A stretch of DNA of 14,860 bases from JAWLFI01 sp041685645 (GCA_041685645.1 JAWLFI010000053.1:1-14860); one strand, 5' to 3'. Positions 1 to 8,629 are shown, counted from the first letter of the stretch. Program-made: numbers and translations. Notes: a model not told the origin generated them from the sequence alone.

Positions 1-175
1 TAACACGAGAACCCCACTGCCGGGATATTTTGCGGGTCCGGTCGCGGCTCCCACCATCGGCAATGATGATCTCACAGTAAGCTTCCGCACATTGTTGAAC
101 CGCATGTTTGAGGCAGGCTTCTATGTACTCCTCTTCATTGAGAGTAGGGATGATGATACTGATGAGTTTCGACAT
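1..175 (-). CDS. Family 2 glycosyltransferase, N-terminal part (runs off left edge)
   Basis: Reading leftward from an ATG at 175-173, the first 58 residues are open to the window edge. They begin MSKLISIIIPTLNEEEYIEA and later carry IIIADGGSRDRT. IPTLNEE and the DGGSxDxT motif are the nucleotide-sugar-binding hallmarks of GT-A fold family 2 transferases, which move a sugar from an NDP donor to lipid or glycan acceptors at the cytoplasmic face of the membrane. DGGS rather than DDGS is common in the TIGR04283-type subgroup of small GT2 proteins. The start lies 9 bases after the stop of the upstream barrel gene, so the two are probably co-transcribed. The acceptor and the C-terminal half cannot be seen. 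Family assignment is firm; substrate is unknown. Confidence 0.85.
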   Translation of the reverse strand, partial: MSKLISIIIPTLNEEEYIEACLKHAVQQCAEAYCEIIIADGGSRDRTRKISRQWGSRV

Positions 176-184
176 AATATATAA

Positions 185-1261
185 TCAAAAAGCTTCTCCT
201 ATGGTGATATACAATCCCGTCTGATCTTCGCCTCTTGCATAATCTACTCTCAAGTGTAAACCATTTTCTACATCGACTAAAAATCGCAGTCCTAAACCTA
301 TACTCCAATGTCCCGACTTCAAGGGAACAAGTGTAGAATTACTGACTCCACCATAGGAAGTAAATGTCTCCATTTTGAATCGCCAAAATAAGGGAAATCG
401 GTAGGCCAGTTGCAATAATGCCATCCTTCGGTCGCGATGACGACCTAGAATGTATCCCCGATGAAATTTAGGTCCGCCAAGTGCTAAGAGTTGAAAAAAT
501 GGGACATTGCCCTCTTGCATCCCCCATTGTAAATGACCTGCAATAATGTGATTCTTGGCGATAGAGTAGTACTTTGCAGCATCGAGTAGTGTTCCCCGAT
601 AACCATAGGTGCTGCCTAAATAAGAGCCACTGCCAAATACGTCCAGTGTAATAAAACTTCCTTTCTCCGGATAGTAAATATTATCTCGACTGTCCCAAAC
701 GCCTCTCAAAGCGAGTTCTGAGATCAGCGCTCCTTCGTAACCGATCGGTTGATTCAGCTCCAATAGTCCTCCCTCCGTCTTGTCGGAAATATAAAAGTCA
801 TCAAATTTATAAGAAAGACCGCCATATAAATTCTTCCACAATGCATAGACCCCTGAAAGTTGGGCTCTGGGAAAAGTGGATTCAAACACCTCCCGATTTT
901 CGACGAGCGTCTCATTTCCTATTCCAAAATAGGGATAAACATATCGGTAGAACCCCAGGTCTCCCTCTAACCATAAGCGATTCTGCATGAGAAACCACTG
1001 GAAAGGAAGATGAAGCAATATTTGATCTTCAAGAGTGTATGTGGCAGCAAATAAAATCTGAGATGGTCGTGTTCTCAGGGTATCTGAAGGCCAGAAAAAA
1101 TCATATGCTCCGCCGACGCCAAAACCCCAACTGGTTTCCGGAGTGCGAAAGACAACTGGAGTGGCCACGAATACTGATGAATTTTCCGAAATGCTGTCCG
1201 TTTGCCCCCAGCTCTCATGGGCAAAAAGAAAAATGAGCAGGATGATTATAAATTGCTTCAT
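185..1261 (-). CDS. BamA/TamA-type outer-membrane beta-barrel protein without POTRA domains
   Basis: I take the ATG at 1261 because it opens directly on a signal peptide (MKQFIIILLIFLFAHESWGQ). A start 12 codons upstream at 1297 would put polar residues before it. The mature part, about 340 residues, is rich in alternating aromatic and polar strands. It carries bacterial surface antigen (PF01103) features: a YYPEKGSFITLDVFGSG segment and LGGPKFHRGYILGRHRDRR, which matches the conserved LGG..(L/F)RGY..GR.RD strand-loop of the Omp85 barrel. It ends in Phe, as many outer-membrane barrels do. Full BamA is about 800 residues with five POTRA domains; here only the barrel is present, so a role in general barrel assembly is unlikely. 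It may be a small porin, translocator or surface protein. It shares a transcript with the glycosyltransferase downstream. Confidence 0.75.
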   Translation of the reverse strand: MKQFIIILLIFLFAHESWGQTDSISENSSVFVATPVVFRTPETSWGFGVGGAYDFFWPSDTLRTRPSQILFAATYTLEDQILLHLPFQWFLMQNRLWLEGDLGFYRYVYPYFGIGNETLVENREVFESTFPRAQLSGVYALWKNLYGGLSYKFDDFYISDKTEGGLLELNQPIGYEGALISELALRGVWDSRDNIYYPEKGSFITLDVFGSGSYLGSTYGYRGTLLDAAKYYSIAKNHIIAGHLQWGMQEGNVPFFQLLALGGPKFHRGYILGRHRDRRMALLQLAYRFPLFWRFKMETFTSYGGVSNSTLVPLKSGHWSIGLGLRFLVDVENGLHLRVDYARGEDQTGLYITIGEAF

Positions 1262-1439
1262 TCCAGACAGACTTAAATAGCTGACACAGTTGCTCAATTG
1301 TTGTTTTGATGCAGTGCTGATGATAACAATTCGCTATCAATCTGGCACGAAAGTACGGGAAATTGATTCTTTGGTAGGAGAACATCCCATTTTTCACTTA
1401 AAATTGACAAAATTCGGAGTTCTTGTTTCTCAATTTTCC

Positions 1440-1447
1440 TATCTTTG
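1440..1447 (+). promoter_or_regulatory. Bacteroidota-type -7 promoter element for mnmG
   Basis: The sequence TATCTTTG matches the Bacteroidota consensus TAnnTTTG at every fixed position and ends 20 bases before the mnmG ATG, leaving room for a short leader. No convincing TTTG -33 box lies 19-21 bases upstream. The rest of the 1262-1467 divergent region shows only a one-mismatch minus-strand candidate at 1348-1355 for the barrel gene. Confidence 0.5.
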
Positions 1448-1467
1448 CCCCTCAAAATAAGGCAGTT

Positions 1468-3333
1468 ATGTTCCCTACTTATGATTTGATTGTTGTTGGT
1501 GCCGGTCACTCGGGCTGCGAAGCAGCTGTAGCCGCTGCGAATATGGGCTCAAAAGTACTCATCGTTACGATGAACATGAATACCATTGCCCAAATGAGTT
1601 GCAACCCCGCTATGGGTGGCGTGGCCAAGGGTCAAATCGTGAGAGAAATAGATGCTCTGGGCGGATACTCCGGAATCGTTGCTGATCATACCATGATTCA
1701 GTTTCGCATGCTGAATCGATCCAAGGGGCCGGCCATGTGGTCTCCACGCGTTCAAAGTGACAGAATGCTGTTTGCTGCCAAGTGGAGAGAAATGCTGGAG
1801 GAACATCCCAATATTGACTTCTGGCAGGAAATGGTAACGGGATTGATCGTCAAAGATGGCCGCGTAAAAGGGGTGACTACGGGTATGGGACTTGAAATTT
1901 CTTCAAAAACAGTCGTACTGACAAATGGTACTTTCCTCAATGGACTGATTCACATAGGCGAGAAGCAGTTTGGTGGAGGCCGAAGTGGAGAAAGAGCTTC
2001 CAGGGGCATTACGGCACAACTGCTTGAATTGGGTTTTGAAGCGGGGAGAATGAAGACGGGAACTCCGCCAAGAGTAGATGGCCGCTCACTGGATTGGGAG
2101 GCGATGGAGCTGCAGCCCGGAGATGAAAAAATTGGCCGTTTCTCCTTTACGGATACCCCTCTGCCAGAGAAGCAGAGACCTTGCCACATCACCTATACAA
2201 ATCCGGAGGTTCACAAAACACTGGAGTCGAATTTTGATCGATCGCCCATGTTTAATGGTAGAATCAAATCGACGGGTCCCAGATATTGTCCCTCCATAGA
2301 AGATAAAATCCATCGCTTTGCCGGAAGAGATCGCCATCAGATCTTCGTCGAACCGGAAGGTTGGAAAACAGTGGAGGTTTATGTCAATGGCTTCTCCACT
2401 TCTCTTCCCGAAGATGTGCAACTCAAAGCCCTGAGGAAAATTCGCGGTTTTGAAAATGCGAAAATGTTCCGACCGGGTTACGCCATAGAATACGACTTCT
2501 TTCAGCCGACGCAGCTAAAACCCACTCTGGAAACCCATTTGGTTCGGGGGCTATATTTCGCCGGACAAATCAATGGTACGACGGGTTATGAAGAAGCGGC
2601 CTGCCAGGGCTTAATGGCGGGAGTGAATGCTCATTTGGCCATTCGAGAAGAGGACCCTTTTGTGTTGAAGAGATCTCAGGCCTATATTGGAGTTCTGATT
2701 GATGATCTGGTCAATAAAGGTACAGAGGAACCTTACCGGATGTTTACATCCAGAGCGGAATACCGGATTTTATTGCGACAGGATAATGCTGATTTACGGT
2801 TGACTCCTTTGGCACATCATATCGGTATGCACCACATGGAGGACAGAATGGATCGGGTGACTAAAAAGAACGAAGAGTTGCAAGAGGTCAAGCAGTATCT
2901 GTCTAAAACCAGTGTGAGCCCGGAGGAAATCAATAATTACCTGAGCCGACAACAAGCATCTCCACTCAAGCAATCCGTGAAGCTGGATAGCCTGCTGCTG
3001 CGCCCCGAAGTCTCTATCGATGGTTTGCGTTCCGCTCTTCCGCAATTAGACGAGTTCCTGTCCAGGGTCGATGACGAAGTTGTAAGTATGAGCGAGATCA
3101 ATCTGAAATACGCAGGCTATATTCGTAGAGAGCAGGAGTTGGTAGAGAAAATGGATCGATTGGACGGAGTGCCACTGGGTGAAAGAGTAGATTATGCCAA
3201 AATAGAGTCTCTTTCTTCAGAGGCTAGAGAAAAGCTCTCCACCATTAAGCCACTGACGATTGGTCAGGCGAGCAGAATCAGCGGAGTCTCACCATCAGAT
3301 GTATCAGTATTGCTCGTGCATGCCGGGCGATGA
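1468..3333 (+). CDS. mnmG: tRNA uridine-5-carboxymethylaminomethyl modification enzyme MnmG
   Basis: The 621-residue protein is the FAD-dependent subunit of the MnmE-MnmG complex. In the cytoplasm this complex places carboxymethylaminomethyl groups on C5 of wobble uridine in several tRNAs, using methylene-tetrahydrofolate and glycine or ammonia. The Rossmann motif VVGAGHSGCEAA is at residues 9-20, followed by the family signature CNPAMGGVAKGQIVREID. Later come MKTGTPPRVD, GQINGTTGYEEAACQG and YRMFTSRAEYRILLRQDNAD, all diagnostic of MnmG/GidA. The C-terminal helical MnmE/tRNA-binding domain ends in TIGQASRISGVSPSDVSVLL. I use the ATG at 1468 rather than a TTG at 1423: it begins just before the Rossmann strand, gives the usual family length and follows a TAnnTTTG element. 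It is intact and appears monocistronic. Confidence 0.97.
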   Translation: MFPTYDLIVVGAGHSGCEAAVAAANMGSKVLIVTMNMNTIAQMSCNPAMGGVAKGQIVREIDALGGYSGIVADHTMIQFRMLNRSKGPAMWSPRVQSDRMLFAAKWREMLEEHPNIDFWQEMVTGLIVKDGRVKGVTTGMGLEISSKTVVLTNGTFLNGLIHIGEKQFGGGRSGERASRGITAQLLELGFEAGRMKTGTPPRVDGRSLDWEAMELQPGDEKIGRFSFTDTPLPEKQRPCHITYTNPEVHKTLESNFDRSPMFNGRIKSTGPRYCPSIEDKIHRFAGRDRHQIFVEPEGWKTVEVYVNGFSTSLPEDVQLKALRKIRGFENAKMFRPGYAIEYDFFQPTQLKPTLETHLVRGLYFAGQINGTTGYEEAACQGLMAGVNAHLAIREEDPFVLKRSQAYIGVLIDDLVNKGTEEPYRMFTSRAEYRILLRQDNADLRLTPLAHHIGMHHMEDRMDRVTKKNEELQEVKQYLSKTSVSPEEINNYLSRQQASPLKQSVKLDSLLLRPEVSIDGLRSALPQLDEFLSRVDDEVVSMSEINLKYAGYIRREQELVEKMDRLDGVPLGERVDYAKIESLSSEAREKLSTIKPLTIGQASRISGVSPSDVSVLLVHAGR

Positions 3334-3413
3334 AGTTGGCAAAAGCAGGGGCGAAATGAAAATGTGATTGTGGATTTATTTTTCTGATGTCAATAGTGTT
3401 TCTCAGATAGCCT

Positions 3414-3421
3414 TATATTTA
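3414..3421 (+). promoter_or_regulatory. Possible -7 element for the GT-C/TPR gene
   Basis: TATATTTA differs from TAnnTTTG at one position and lies 24 bases before the ATG at 3446, in the 112-base gap after mnmG. No clear -33 box accompanies it. The gap has no terminator hairpin that I can see, so read-through from mnmG is also possible. Confidence 0.3.
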
Positions 3422-3445
3422 CCTATTCATTTATTGGTTTAAGCT

Positions 3446-5359
3446 ATGAAAGATACCGCAACCTCATATCCCAAATTCTTCTATTTGCCGGCGCCCCTGA
3501 CCATAGCACTATTGGCCATACTGCTCTACCTGCCCACTTTGAATTTTGATTACACTCAGGACGATGCGATTGTCATTGAGGAGAATGTTTTCACACAGAA
3601 AGGCATAGCTGGTATTCCCGATTTATGGACACATGACACTTTTTATGGTTTTTTTCAGGACGATTCAAAATCTAGTCTTGTAGCCGGGGGAAGATATCGC
3701 CCTTTCACTCCAACACTATTTGCTTTGGAAGGAGGCATTTTGGGATTTTCTCCGGCAGTCGGGCATTTCTTCAACCTGCTGTATTACGGTCTGTTGTGTG
3801 GCTTGATTTACTTGTTTTTGTTCGAGTTGTTTCGAAAATTTCCGAAGGGGGCACAATGGGCGCTCTGGGCGAGCTTGATTTTTCTCGCTCACCCGATTCA
3901 TACCGAGGTTGTTTGTAATATTAAGGGAAGAGATGAGGTTATGGCTCTTCTGGGCTCTATCGCCGCCGCTTTTGTGCTCTGGAAAGGGAGTTCCTTTAGG
4001 CATTACGCCCTGGCTTTTGTCTTGTTTCTGGTAGCGATATTCTCCAAGGAGAATGCGGCGGTTTTTGTCTTACTGCTTCCGGCACTTTTGTGGTTGCAGC
4101 AGAGGGAAAAGCAAGCTAAAGTATCCCTTGGACTGCTCGGGAGCGGACTCGCAATCTACCTCATTGCAAGATATGCGGTATTGGGTACTATTGGAGGAGG
4201 GGAGGAGCCTCGCGAACTCATGAATAACCCCTTTATGCAGTGGAATGGCAATTCCTACGAAGTACTTAGCTATGTAGAGCGCATTCCGACAATACTGTTG
4301 GGATTACTTACTTATCTCAAGTTGGTCATTTGGCCCTGGCCATTGTCTCATGACTACTATCCATTGCAATTGCCCATTATCTCCTACTCAGATTATCGCA
4401 TGTACCTTTCACTTGCACTCTATGGAGGACTCACATTTTGGGCCTTCAAAAAACTCAAAAATTTAAATATTGCAGCATGGGGCTGGCTCTGGTTTATTAT
4501 CGCTCTTTTTCCGATGTCTAACATCCTCATCAATGTAGGTACTTTTTTATCTGAGCGCTTTTTATTTATTCCTTCTTTGGGCTTTGCTATGATCGTAGTG
4601 TATCTGCTTTTCTCTAAGGCGGCGGCGAAAAAGTTGTCACCCAAGGTTAGAACTGGGATAGGTGTTGCTATCATCGCATTATATGTGATTGCTGTAGTCG
4701 TGAGAATGCCTGCCTGGAAGTCAAACTTCACCTTATTTACCACAGACGTAGAAACCTCTTCCAACAGTGCTAAGGTGAATAATGCGGCTGCAGGGGAATA
4801 CAATAGAATGGCGGGCCTTTCCAATTCTACAGAAGAACAAAAAAAATGGGCGCGAAAAGCACTTCCGAAAAGCAATCGGGCGCTGGAATTGCATCCGCGA
4901 TATAAAAATGCCTTTTTACAAAAAGGTAACGCCTATTTTTACCTCAAGGATTATGATGCGGCCATTGAGCAATACGAAAACTGTTTGCAACTGGATCCCA
5001 ATGATCCGGATGCAACATCCAATCTCGCTATGGCGTATCGCTCAGCCGGGCAGTATTACGGGGAAGAAAAGCAAGATTTGGCCACCTCCGTGCGTTATCT
5101 CAACAAAGCGTACGAGATGCAACCCAATGACTATGAAACGCTGAGATTATTAGGTGTCGCTTACGGTTTTTCAGGACGTCCGGATCAAGCTATTCGCTTT
5201 TTCAAAAAGGCTTTGCAATTGAAGTCGGGAGAGGCTCAGCCGTATTATAATATCGGCGCAGCCTATATGCAAAAGGGGCAGTTGGATTCGGGGCAACTGT
5301 ACATGGAACGCGCTAAAGAGATTGACCCCTCGCTCTTTGAAAAAAATAACGGCGAATAA
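3446..5359 (+). CDS. TMTC-like GT-C fold membrane protein with C-terminal TPR repeats
   Basis: The 637-residue protein has about ten hydrophobic segments up to residue 420, then a soluble tail. The first extracytoplasmic loop carries an acidic pair (QDD, 38-40), the usual position of the metal/donor-binding acid in GT-C transferases. Other landmarks parallel eukaryotic TMTC1-4 and their bacterial relatives: RYRPFTP (83-89), HFFN (107-110), LAHPIHTEVV (147-156) followed by KGRDE, SKEN (200-203) and SERFLFIPSLGF (369-380). The tail contains TPR units at about 486-519, 565-598 and 599-632, with a degenerate region between. GT-C enzymes use lipid-phosphate sugars to glycosylate proteins or lipids on the outer face of the inner membrane; the TPRs could recruit substrates. 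Its stop overlaps the next start by one base (TAATG), implying translational coupling to the NagZ-like fusion. Activity and acceptor are inferred, not shown. Confidence 0.75.
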   Translation: MKDTATSYPKFFYLPAPLTIALLAILLYLPTLNFDYTQDDAIVIEENVFTQKGIAGIPDLWTHDTFYGFFQDDSKSSLVAGGRYRPFTPTLFALEGGILGFSPAVGHFFNLLYYGLLCGLIYLFLFELFRKFPKGAQWALWASLIFLAHPIHTEVVCNIKGRDEVMALLGSIAAAFVLWKGSSFRHYALAFVLFLVAIFSKENAAVFVLLLPALLWLQQREKQAKVSLGLLGSGLAIYLIARYAVLGTIGGGEEPRELMNNPFMQWNGNSYEVLSYVERIPTILLGLLTYLKLVIWPWPLSHDYYPLQLPIISYSDYRMYLSLALYGGLTFWAFKKLKNLNIAAWGWLWFIIALFPMSNILINVGTFLSERFLFIPSLGFAMIVVYLLFSKAAAKKLSPKVRTGIGVAIIALYVIAVVVRMPAWKSNFTLFTTDVETSSNSAKVNNAAAGEYNRMAGLSNSTEEQKKWARKALPKSNRALELHPRYKNAFLQKGNAYFYLKDYDAAIEQYENCLQLDPNDPDATSNLAMAYRSAGQYYGEEKQDLATSVRYLNKAYEMQPNDYETLRLLGVAYGFSGRPDQAIRFFKKALQLKSGEAQPYYNIGAAYMQKGQLDSGQLYMERAKEIDPSLFEKNNGE

Positions 5360-8292
5360 TGAGAAACTATGTACTATTCCTGACAACTTTTCTCATTTTT
5401 TTTGGCTCCCTGAAGAGCCAGGAGATGAATCAGTGGGTCGATTCAGTATATCGGGAAATGAGTTTGGAGGAGCGCGTCGGTCAAATGCTCATGATTCGAG
5501 CTCATTCTGATTTAGGACCCCGGCATATTCAAGCCGTCGAGCGATTTGTTAGTGAGTATCACGTGGGTGGATTGTGTTTTTTTCAGGGCACCCCGGAACG
5601 CCAGGCAGAATTGACCCGTGCATATCAGGATCTGGCAAAAACGCCCTTATTGATCAGCATGGATGCCGAGTGGGGAACGGGAATGCGTTTTAAGTCTGAC
5701 GGCTACTCTTTTCCCAAGCAGATGACAGTTGGAGCGATCGATGGGTTATCTTCCAAGGTCACTGAGCAAATGGGCTATTGGATTGGTAATCAATTGCGTG
5801 AAATTGGAGTTCATATGAACTTTGCCCCAGTAGTCGATGTCAATAATAACCCCAAAAATCCGGTAATTAACTATCGTTCCTTTGGCGAGAATCCGGAGCG
5901 GGTGAGCCGACATGCAAAGGCTTATATGAAAGGCATGCACGCTTCTCAGGTCGCGGCTTGCGCGAAGCATTTTCCCGGACATGGAGATACAGATGTGGAC
6001 TCTCATTTGGGCTTGCCAGTCATTTCGCACAGTAGAGAAAGGCTGGATAGTGTAGAACTGTACCCCTTTCGTCAGATGATAGCAGCCGGTGTGCCGGCGA
6101 TTATGGTAGCGCATTTAAGTATTCCCGCTTTGGACGATAGACCCAATCGTCCGACGACACTTTCCAGGCCAACCATTCAAGGATTATTGCGTGAGGAAAT
6201 GGGGTTTGAGGGTCTCATCATCACCGATGCGATGGAAATGAAGGGCGTCACTCGTCATTTTAGCCCGGGAGAAGCCGAGGTTCTCGCGATAGAAGCCGGG
6301 AATGACATGATTTGTCTGCCATCTAATATTCCGGTGGTTTTCCGGGCGCTGGTTGAGGCAGTCAAACAAAACCGATTGACTGAGGAAGAGTTGGAAGCCC
6401 ATGTAAAACGGATTTTATCCCTAAAGTACCGATTGGATCTGCATAGGGAAGGAAGAACCCATCCCCAGCAAGACATCGAGAAAAGAAATATGACGTCTCG
6501 CCCGGAGTGGGAGGTGGTGACGGAAACCATATATCAGAATAGTATCACCTGTCTCAAAAACGAGAACAATAAGATTCCGGTGAAACAGATAGGGCCGGGA
6601 CTGATGGGCGCCTTGAGCATTGGAGCAGATGGGACGACACCCTTTATTCAACAATTGAAGAAATACAATACGGTCATTGACTTTACGGTGGATAAATATT
6701 TTCAGTCCTCACCCACGAAAAACATGTTGTTGCAATTGGAGGTCATGGACCTGGTTTTTGTCGGGATTCACGATCTGTCAAACTCTTCGGGCAATAATTA
6801 TGGGGTCAGTGATGCGACCATTCATTTTCTCAAAAAACTCAGTGAAAAAACTCAGGTAGTTGTCGTGCTCTTTGGCTCTCCATATGCATTGCCCTCATTT
6901 GAGTTCTTAGATCACCTTTTGGTCGCCTATGAGGATCATCCAACAGCTCAAAATATGGCGGCTCAAATGTTATTTGGTGCGCGGGAAATCCGCGGGCGAT
7001 TGCCGGTGACTGCGGGGAGTTTTGAAGAGGGTAGATCATTCTATATTCCGGAAATGAAGCGATTGAGCTGGGCGACGCCTGAGAGCGTGGGCATGAGTTC
7101 TAAAAGGTTACTTAAGATAGATACTCTGGCAGAAGAACTCATAGAAAAGAAAGCGGCTCCCAGTTGTCAAATTTTGGTCGCTAAGGAAAATAAAGTGATC
7201 TATCACAAGTCCTTTGGTTATCACACCTATGAGAAGGAAAATCAAGCGCTAACTTCAGATGTGTACGATTTAGCTTCTGTGACAAAGGTAGCCGCTACGA
7301 CACTGGCTATTATGAAACTTTACGAACAAGGTCGCATAGACTTGTTTGCTCCGCTGGCCAAGTACTTGCCGGATGTCATTGGAACGAATAAAGAGGAGCT
7401 AAAAATAATAGATATTCTTTCCCATCGCGCCGGACTCAAGCCCTGGATTCCTTTTTACAAAAACACGCTCGAAAAATTAGGAAGTGGGAAGTCTATACCC
7501 TCTACTACATATTATCAGGAAGAAGAAAGCAGTAGTTTCTCCATACCGGTAGCCAGTCAGGTGTTTATGAAAACAACTTATGTGGATAGCATTTATAACT
7601 ATATTTTGGAATCTCCGGTCAGAAACCCGGGAGACTATAAATATAGCGATCTGGGTCTGATCCTTCTGGCTCGACTTATTCACTCGGTGGATGGAAGGAG
7701 TTTGGATCAAATGGTTGAGGAAGAGTTTTACGGTCCGATGGGACTGAAACGGACCGGCTTCCAGCCGCTTTCCCGATTTATTTCTCCGGCTTCTATCGTA
7801 CCTACGGAGTACGATAATTATTTTAGAATGCAAGTGCTGCAGGGATTTGTACACGATATGGGAGCGGCTATGTTGGGCGGAGTGAGTGGTCATGCCGGCC
7901 TTTTTTCCAATACCCAGGAGCTGGCTGCTATTTTTCAAATGTTGCTCAATAAAGGGGTCTATGGCGGCGAGCGCTTCTTACAGGCCAAAACTATTGAGCG
8001 ATTTACTCAACGCATGCCGGGAGCGAGCCGACGAGGCATTGGTTTTGATATGAAACAATTGGATGAGAGCAGGAGTGAGAATATGTCGGAATGGGCTTCC
8101 TCAGCTACCTACGGACATCTCGGGTTTACCGGTATTGCTGCCTGGGTGGATCCCGAAAGTCAATTATTGTATCTTTTTCTGTCCAATAGGACGTATCCCA
8201 GCATGAGCAACTCAAAACTGGCAAGGGGGAAATACCGAAATAAAATTCACTCAGCAATTTACGAGGCGATGATAGATCGCAATGGTGCTTGA
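5359..8292 (+). CDS. Secreted fusion: NagZ-type GH3 beta-N-acetylhexosaminidase plus AmiE-like beta-lactamase-fold hydrolase
   Basis: The 977-residue protein starts with a signal peptide (about residues 1-20, no lipobox). Residues 30-360 are a GH3 N-terminal barrel. KHFPGHGDTDVDSH at 203-216 is the NagZ His-Asp catalytic loop, and D290 in LIITDAMEMKG is the expected nucleophile. Residues 390-560 resemble the GH3 C-terminal domain (SITCLKNENNKIPV). From about 570 a PF00144 serine hydrolase follows: SVTK (640-643) supplies Ser and Lys, Y762 is in KYSDLG, and HLG is at 920-922. The segment VHDMGAAMLGGVSGHAGLFS (831-850) resembles the AmiE/YbbE branch. In Bacillus subtilis, NagZ (YbbD) and AmiE (YbbE) are separate neighbours that remove GlcNAc and then the peptide from muropeptides. 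This protein plausibly joins both steps in the periplasm or outside the cell. The alternatives for the second domain are a DD-peptidase or an esterase. All catalytic residues appear present. Confidence 0.88.
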   Translation: MRNYVLFLTTFLIFFGSLKSQEMNQWVDSVYREMSLEERVGQMLMIRAHSDLGPRHIQAVERFVSEYHVGGLCFFQGTPERQAELTRAYQDLAKTPLLISMDAEWGTGMRFKSDGYSFPKQMTVGAIDGLSSKVTEQMGYWIGNQLREIGVHMNFAPVVDVNNNPKNPVINYRSFGENPERVSRHAKAYMKGMHASQVAACAKHFPGHGDTDVDSHLGLPVISHSRERLDSVELYPFRQMIAAGVPAIMVAHLSIPALDDRPNRPTTLSRPTIQGLLREEMGFEGLIITDAMEMKGVTRHFSPGEAEVLAIEAGNDMICLPSNIPVVFRALVEAVKQNRLTEEELEAHVKRILSLKYRLDLHREGRTHPQQDIEKRNMTSRPEWEVVTETIYQNSITCLKNENNKIPVKQIGPGLMGALSIGADGTTPFIQQLKKYNTVIDFTVDKYFQSSPTKNMLLQLEVMDLVFVGIHDLSNSSGNNYGVSDATIHFLKKLSEKTQVVVVLFGSPYALPSFEFLDHLLVAYEDHPTAQNMAAQMLFGAREIRGRLPVTAGSFEEGRSFYIPEMKRLSWATPESVGMSSKRLLKIDTLAEELIEKKAAPSCQILVAKENKVIYHKSFGYHTYEKENQALTSDVYDLASVTKVAATTLAIMKLYEQGRIDLFAPLAKYLPDVIGTNKEELKIIDILSHRAGLKPWIPFYKNTLEKLGSGKSIPSTTYYQEEESSSFSIPVASQVFMKTTYVDSIYNYILESPVRNPGDYKYSDLGLILLARLIHSVDGRSLDQMVEEEFYGPMGLKRTGFQPLSRFISPASIVPTEYDNYFRMQVLQGFVHDMGAAMLGGVSGHAGLFSNTQELAAIFQMLLNKGVYGGERFLQAKTIERFTQRMPGASRRGIGFDMKQLDESRSENMSEWASSATYGHLGFTGIAAWVDPESQLLYLFLSNRTYPSMSNSKLARGKYRNKIHSAIYEAMIDRNGA

Positions 8293-8403
8293 GCTATGAG
8301 GAATTGACTTGTAATGGCTTGAGTGTGTTGGTCAGGTTCATGAGTCGGCAAATAATACGTGCTGGCTCAGAGCGAAGAGGCAGGAAGCGGCCGGAGGCCG
8401 CAA

Positions 8404-8586
8404 GCGTGAGGGATATGGAGGGTGCTGGACCCGAAGGCGTCCAGCAAGTCCGCTGCAGAGCGGAAGCTCTGCGAGGACGGAGCGTCCCGAGGCCGCCTCC
8501 TCGAAGATGGGAGGCGGCTCGAGGATATAAGACGCGAACCCCGGAGGAGCCCGACCCTCCCCGGTTTCCCGGGGAGGGGCACGCCC
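8404..8586 (-). repeat. GC-rich, hairpin-rich intergenic element, copy A
   Basis: Read on the minus strand, the element begins GGGCGT (8586-8581) and ends CCCTCACGC (8412-8404). GCGT and ACGC at the two ends can pair. Perfect stems inside, in plus coordinates, are 8555-8564 with 8569-8578 (10 bp, 4-base loop), 8492-8500 with 8510-8518 (9 bp), 8455-8461 with 8466-8472 (7 bp, 4-base loop) and 8423-8430 with 8439-8446 (8 bp). Another 6-bp stem (8387-8392 with 8396-8401) lies just outside. Base composition is much richer in GC than the flanks. The ordered blocks GGGCGT, GGGTCGGG, CGGGGTTC, TCCGTCCT, CGGACTTGC and CCCTCACGC recur in copy B. It lies between the converging NagZ-like and mlaF genes. 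It has no coding potential that I credit. Function is unknown. Confidence 0.75.
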
Positions 8587-8629
8587 AAAAAATCAAACAA
8601 AGAAGAGCAGAAAAATAGTCCGTGAATTC

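Noticed and set aside
1423..1467. In-frame TTG start extending MnmG by 15 residues
   Set aside because: The added residues include the -7 promoter element TATCTTTG, and the family begins just before the Rossmann strand, which the ATG at 1468 provides.
8404..8586. Element A or B as a CRISPR array or integron attC site
   Set aside because: There are no regularly spaced direct repeats, no GTTRRRY/RYYYAAC core sites, and no cas or integrase gene nearby.
8289..8625. Several overlapping frames of 67-109 codons on both strands downstream of the NagZ-like fusion
   Set aside because: They lie in the GC-rich element, are dominated by Arg, Pro, Gly and Ser, occur in nearly every frame and match no protein pattern. 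High GC removes stops; the hairpin structure explains the sequence better.
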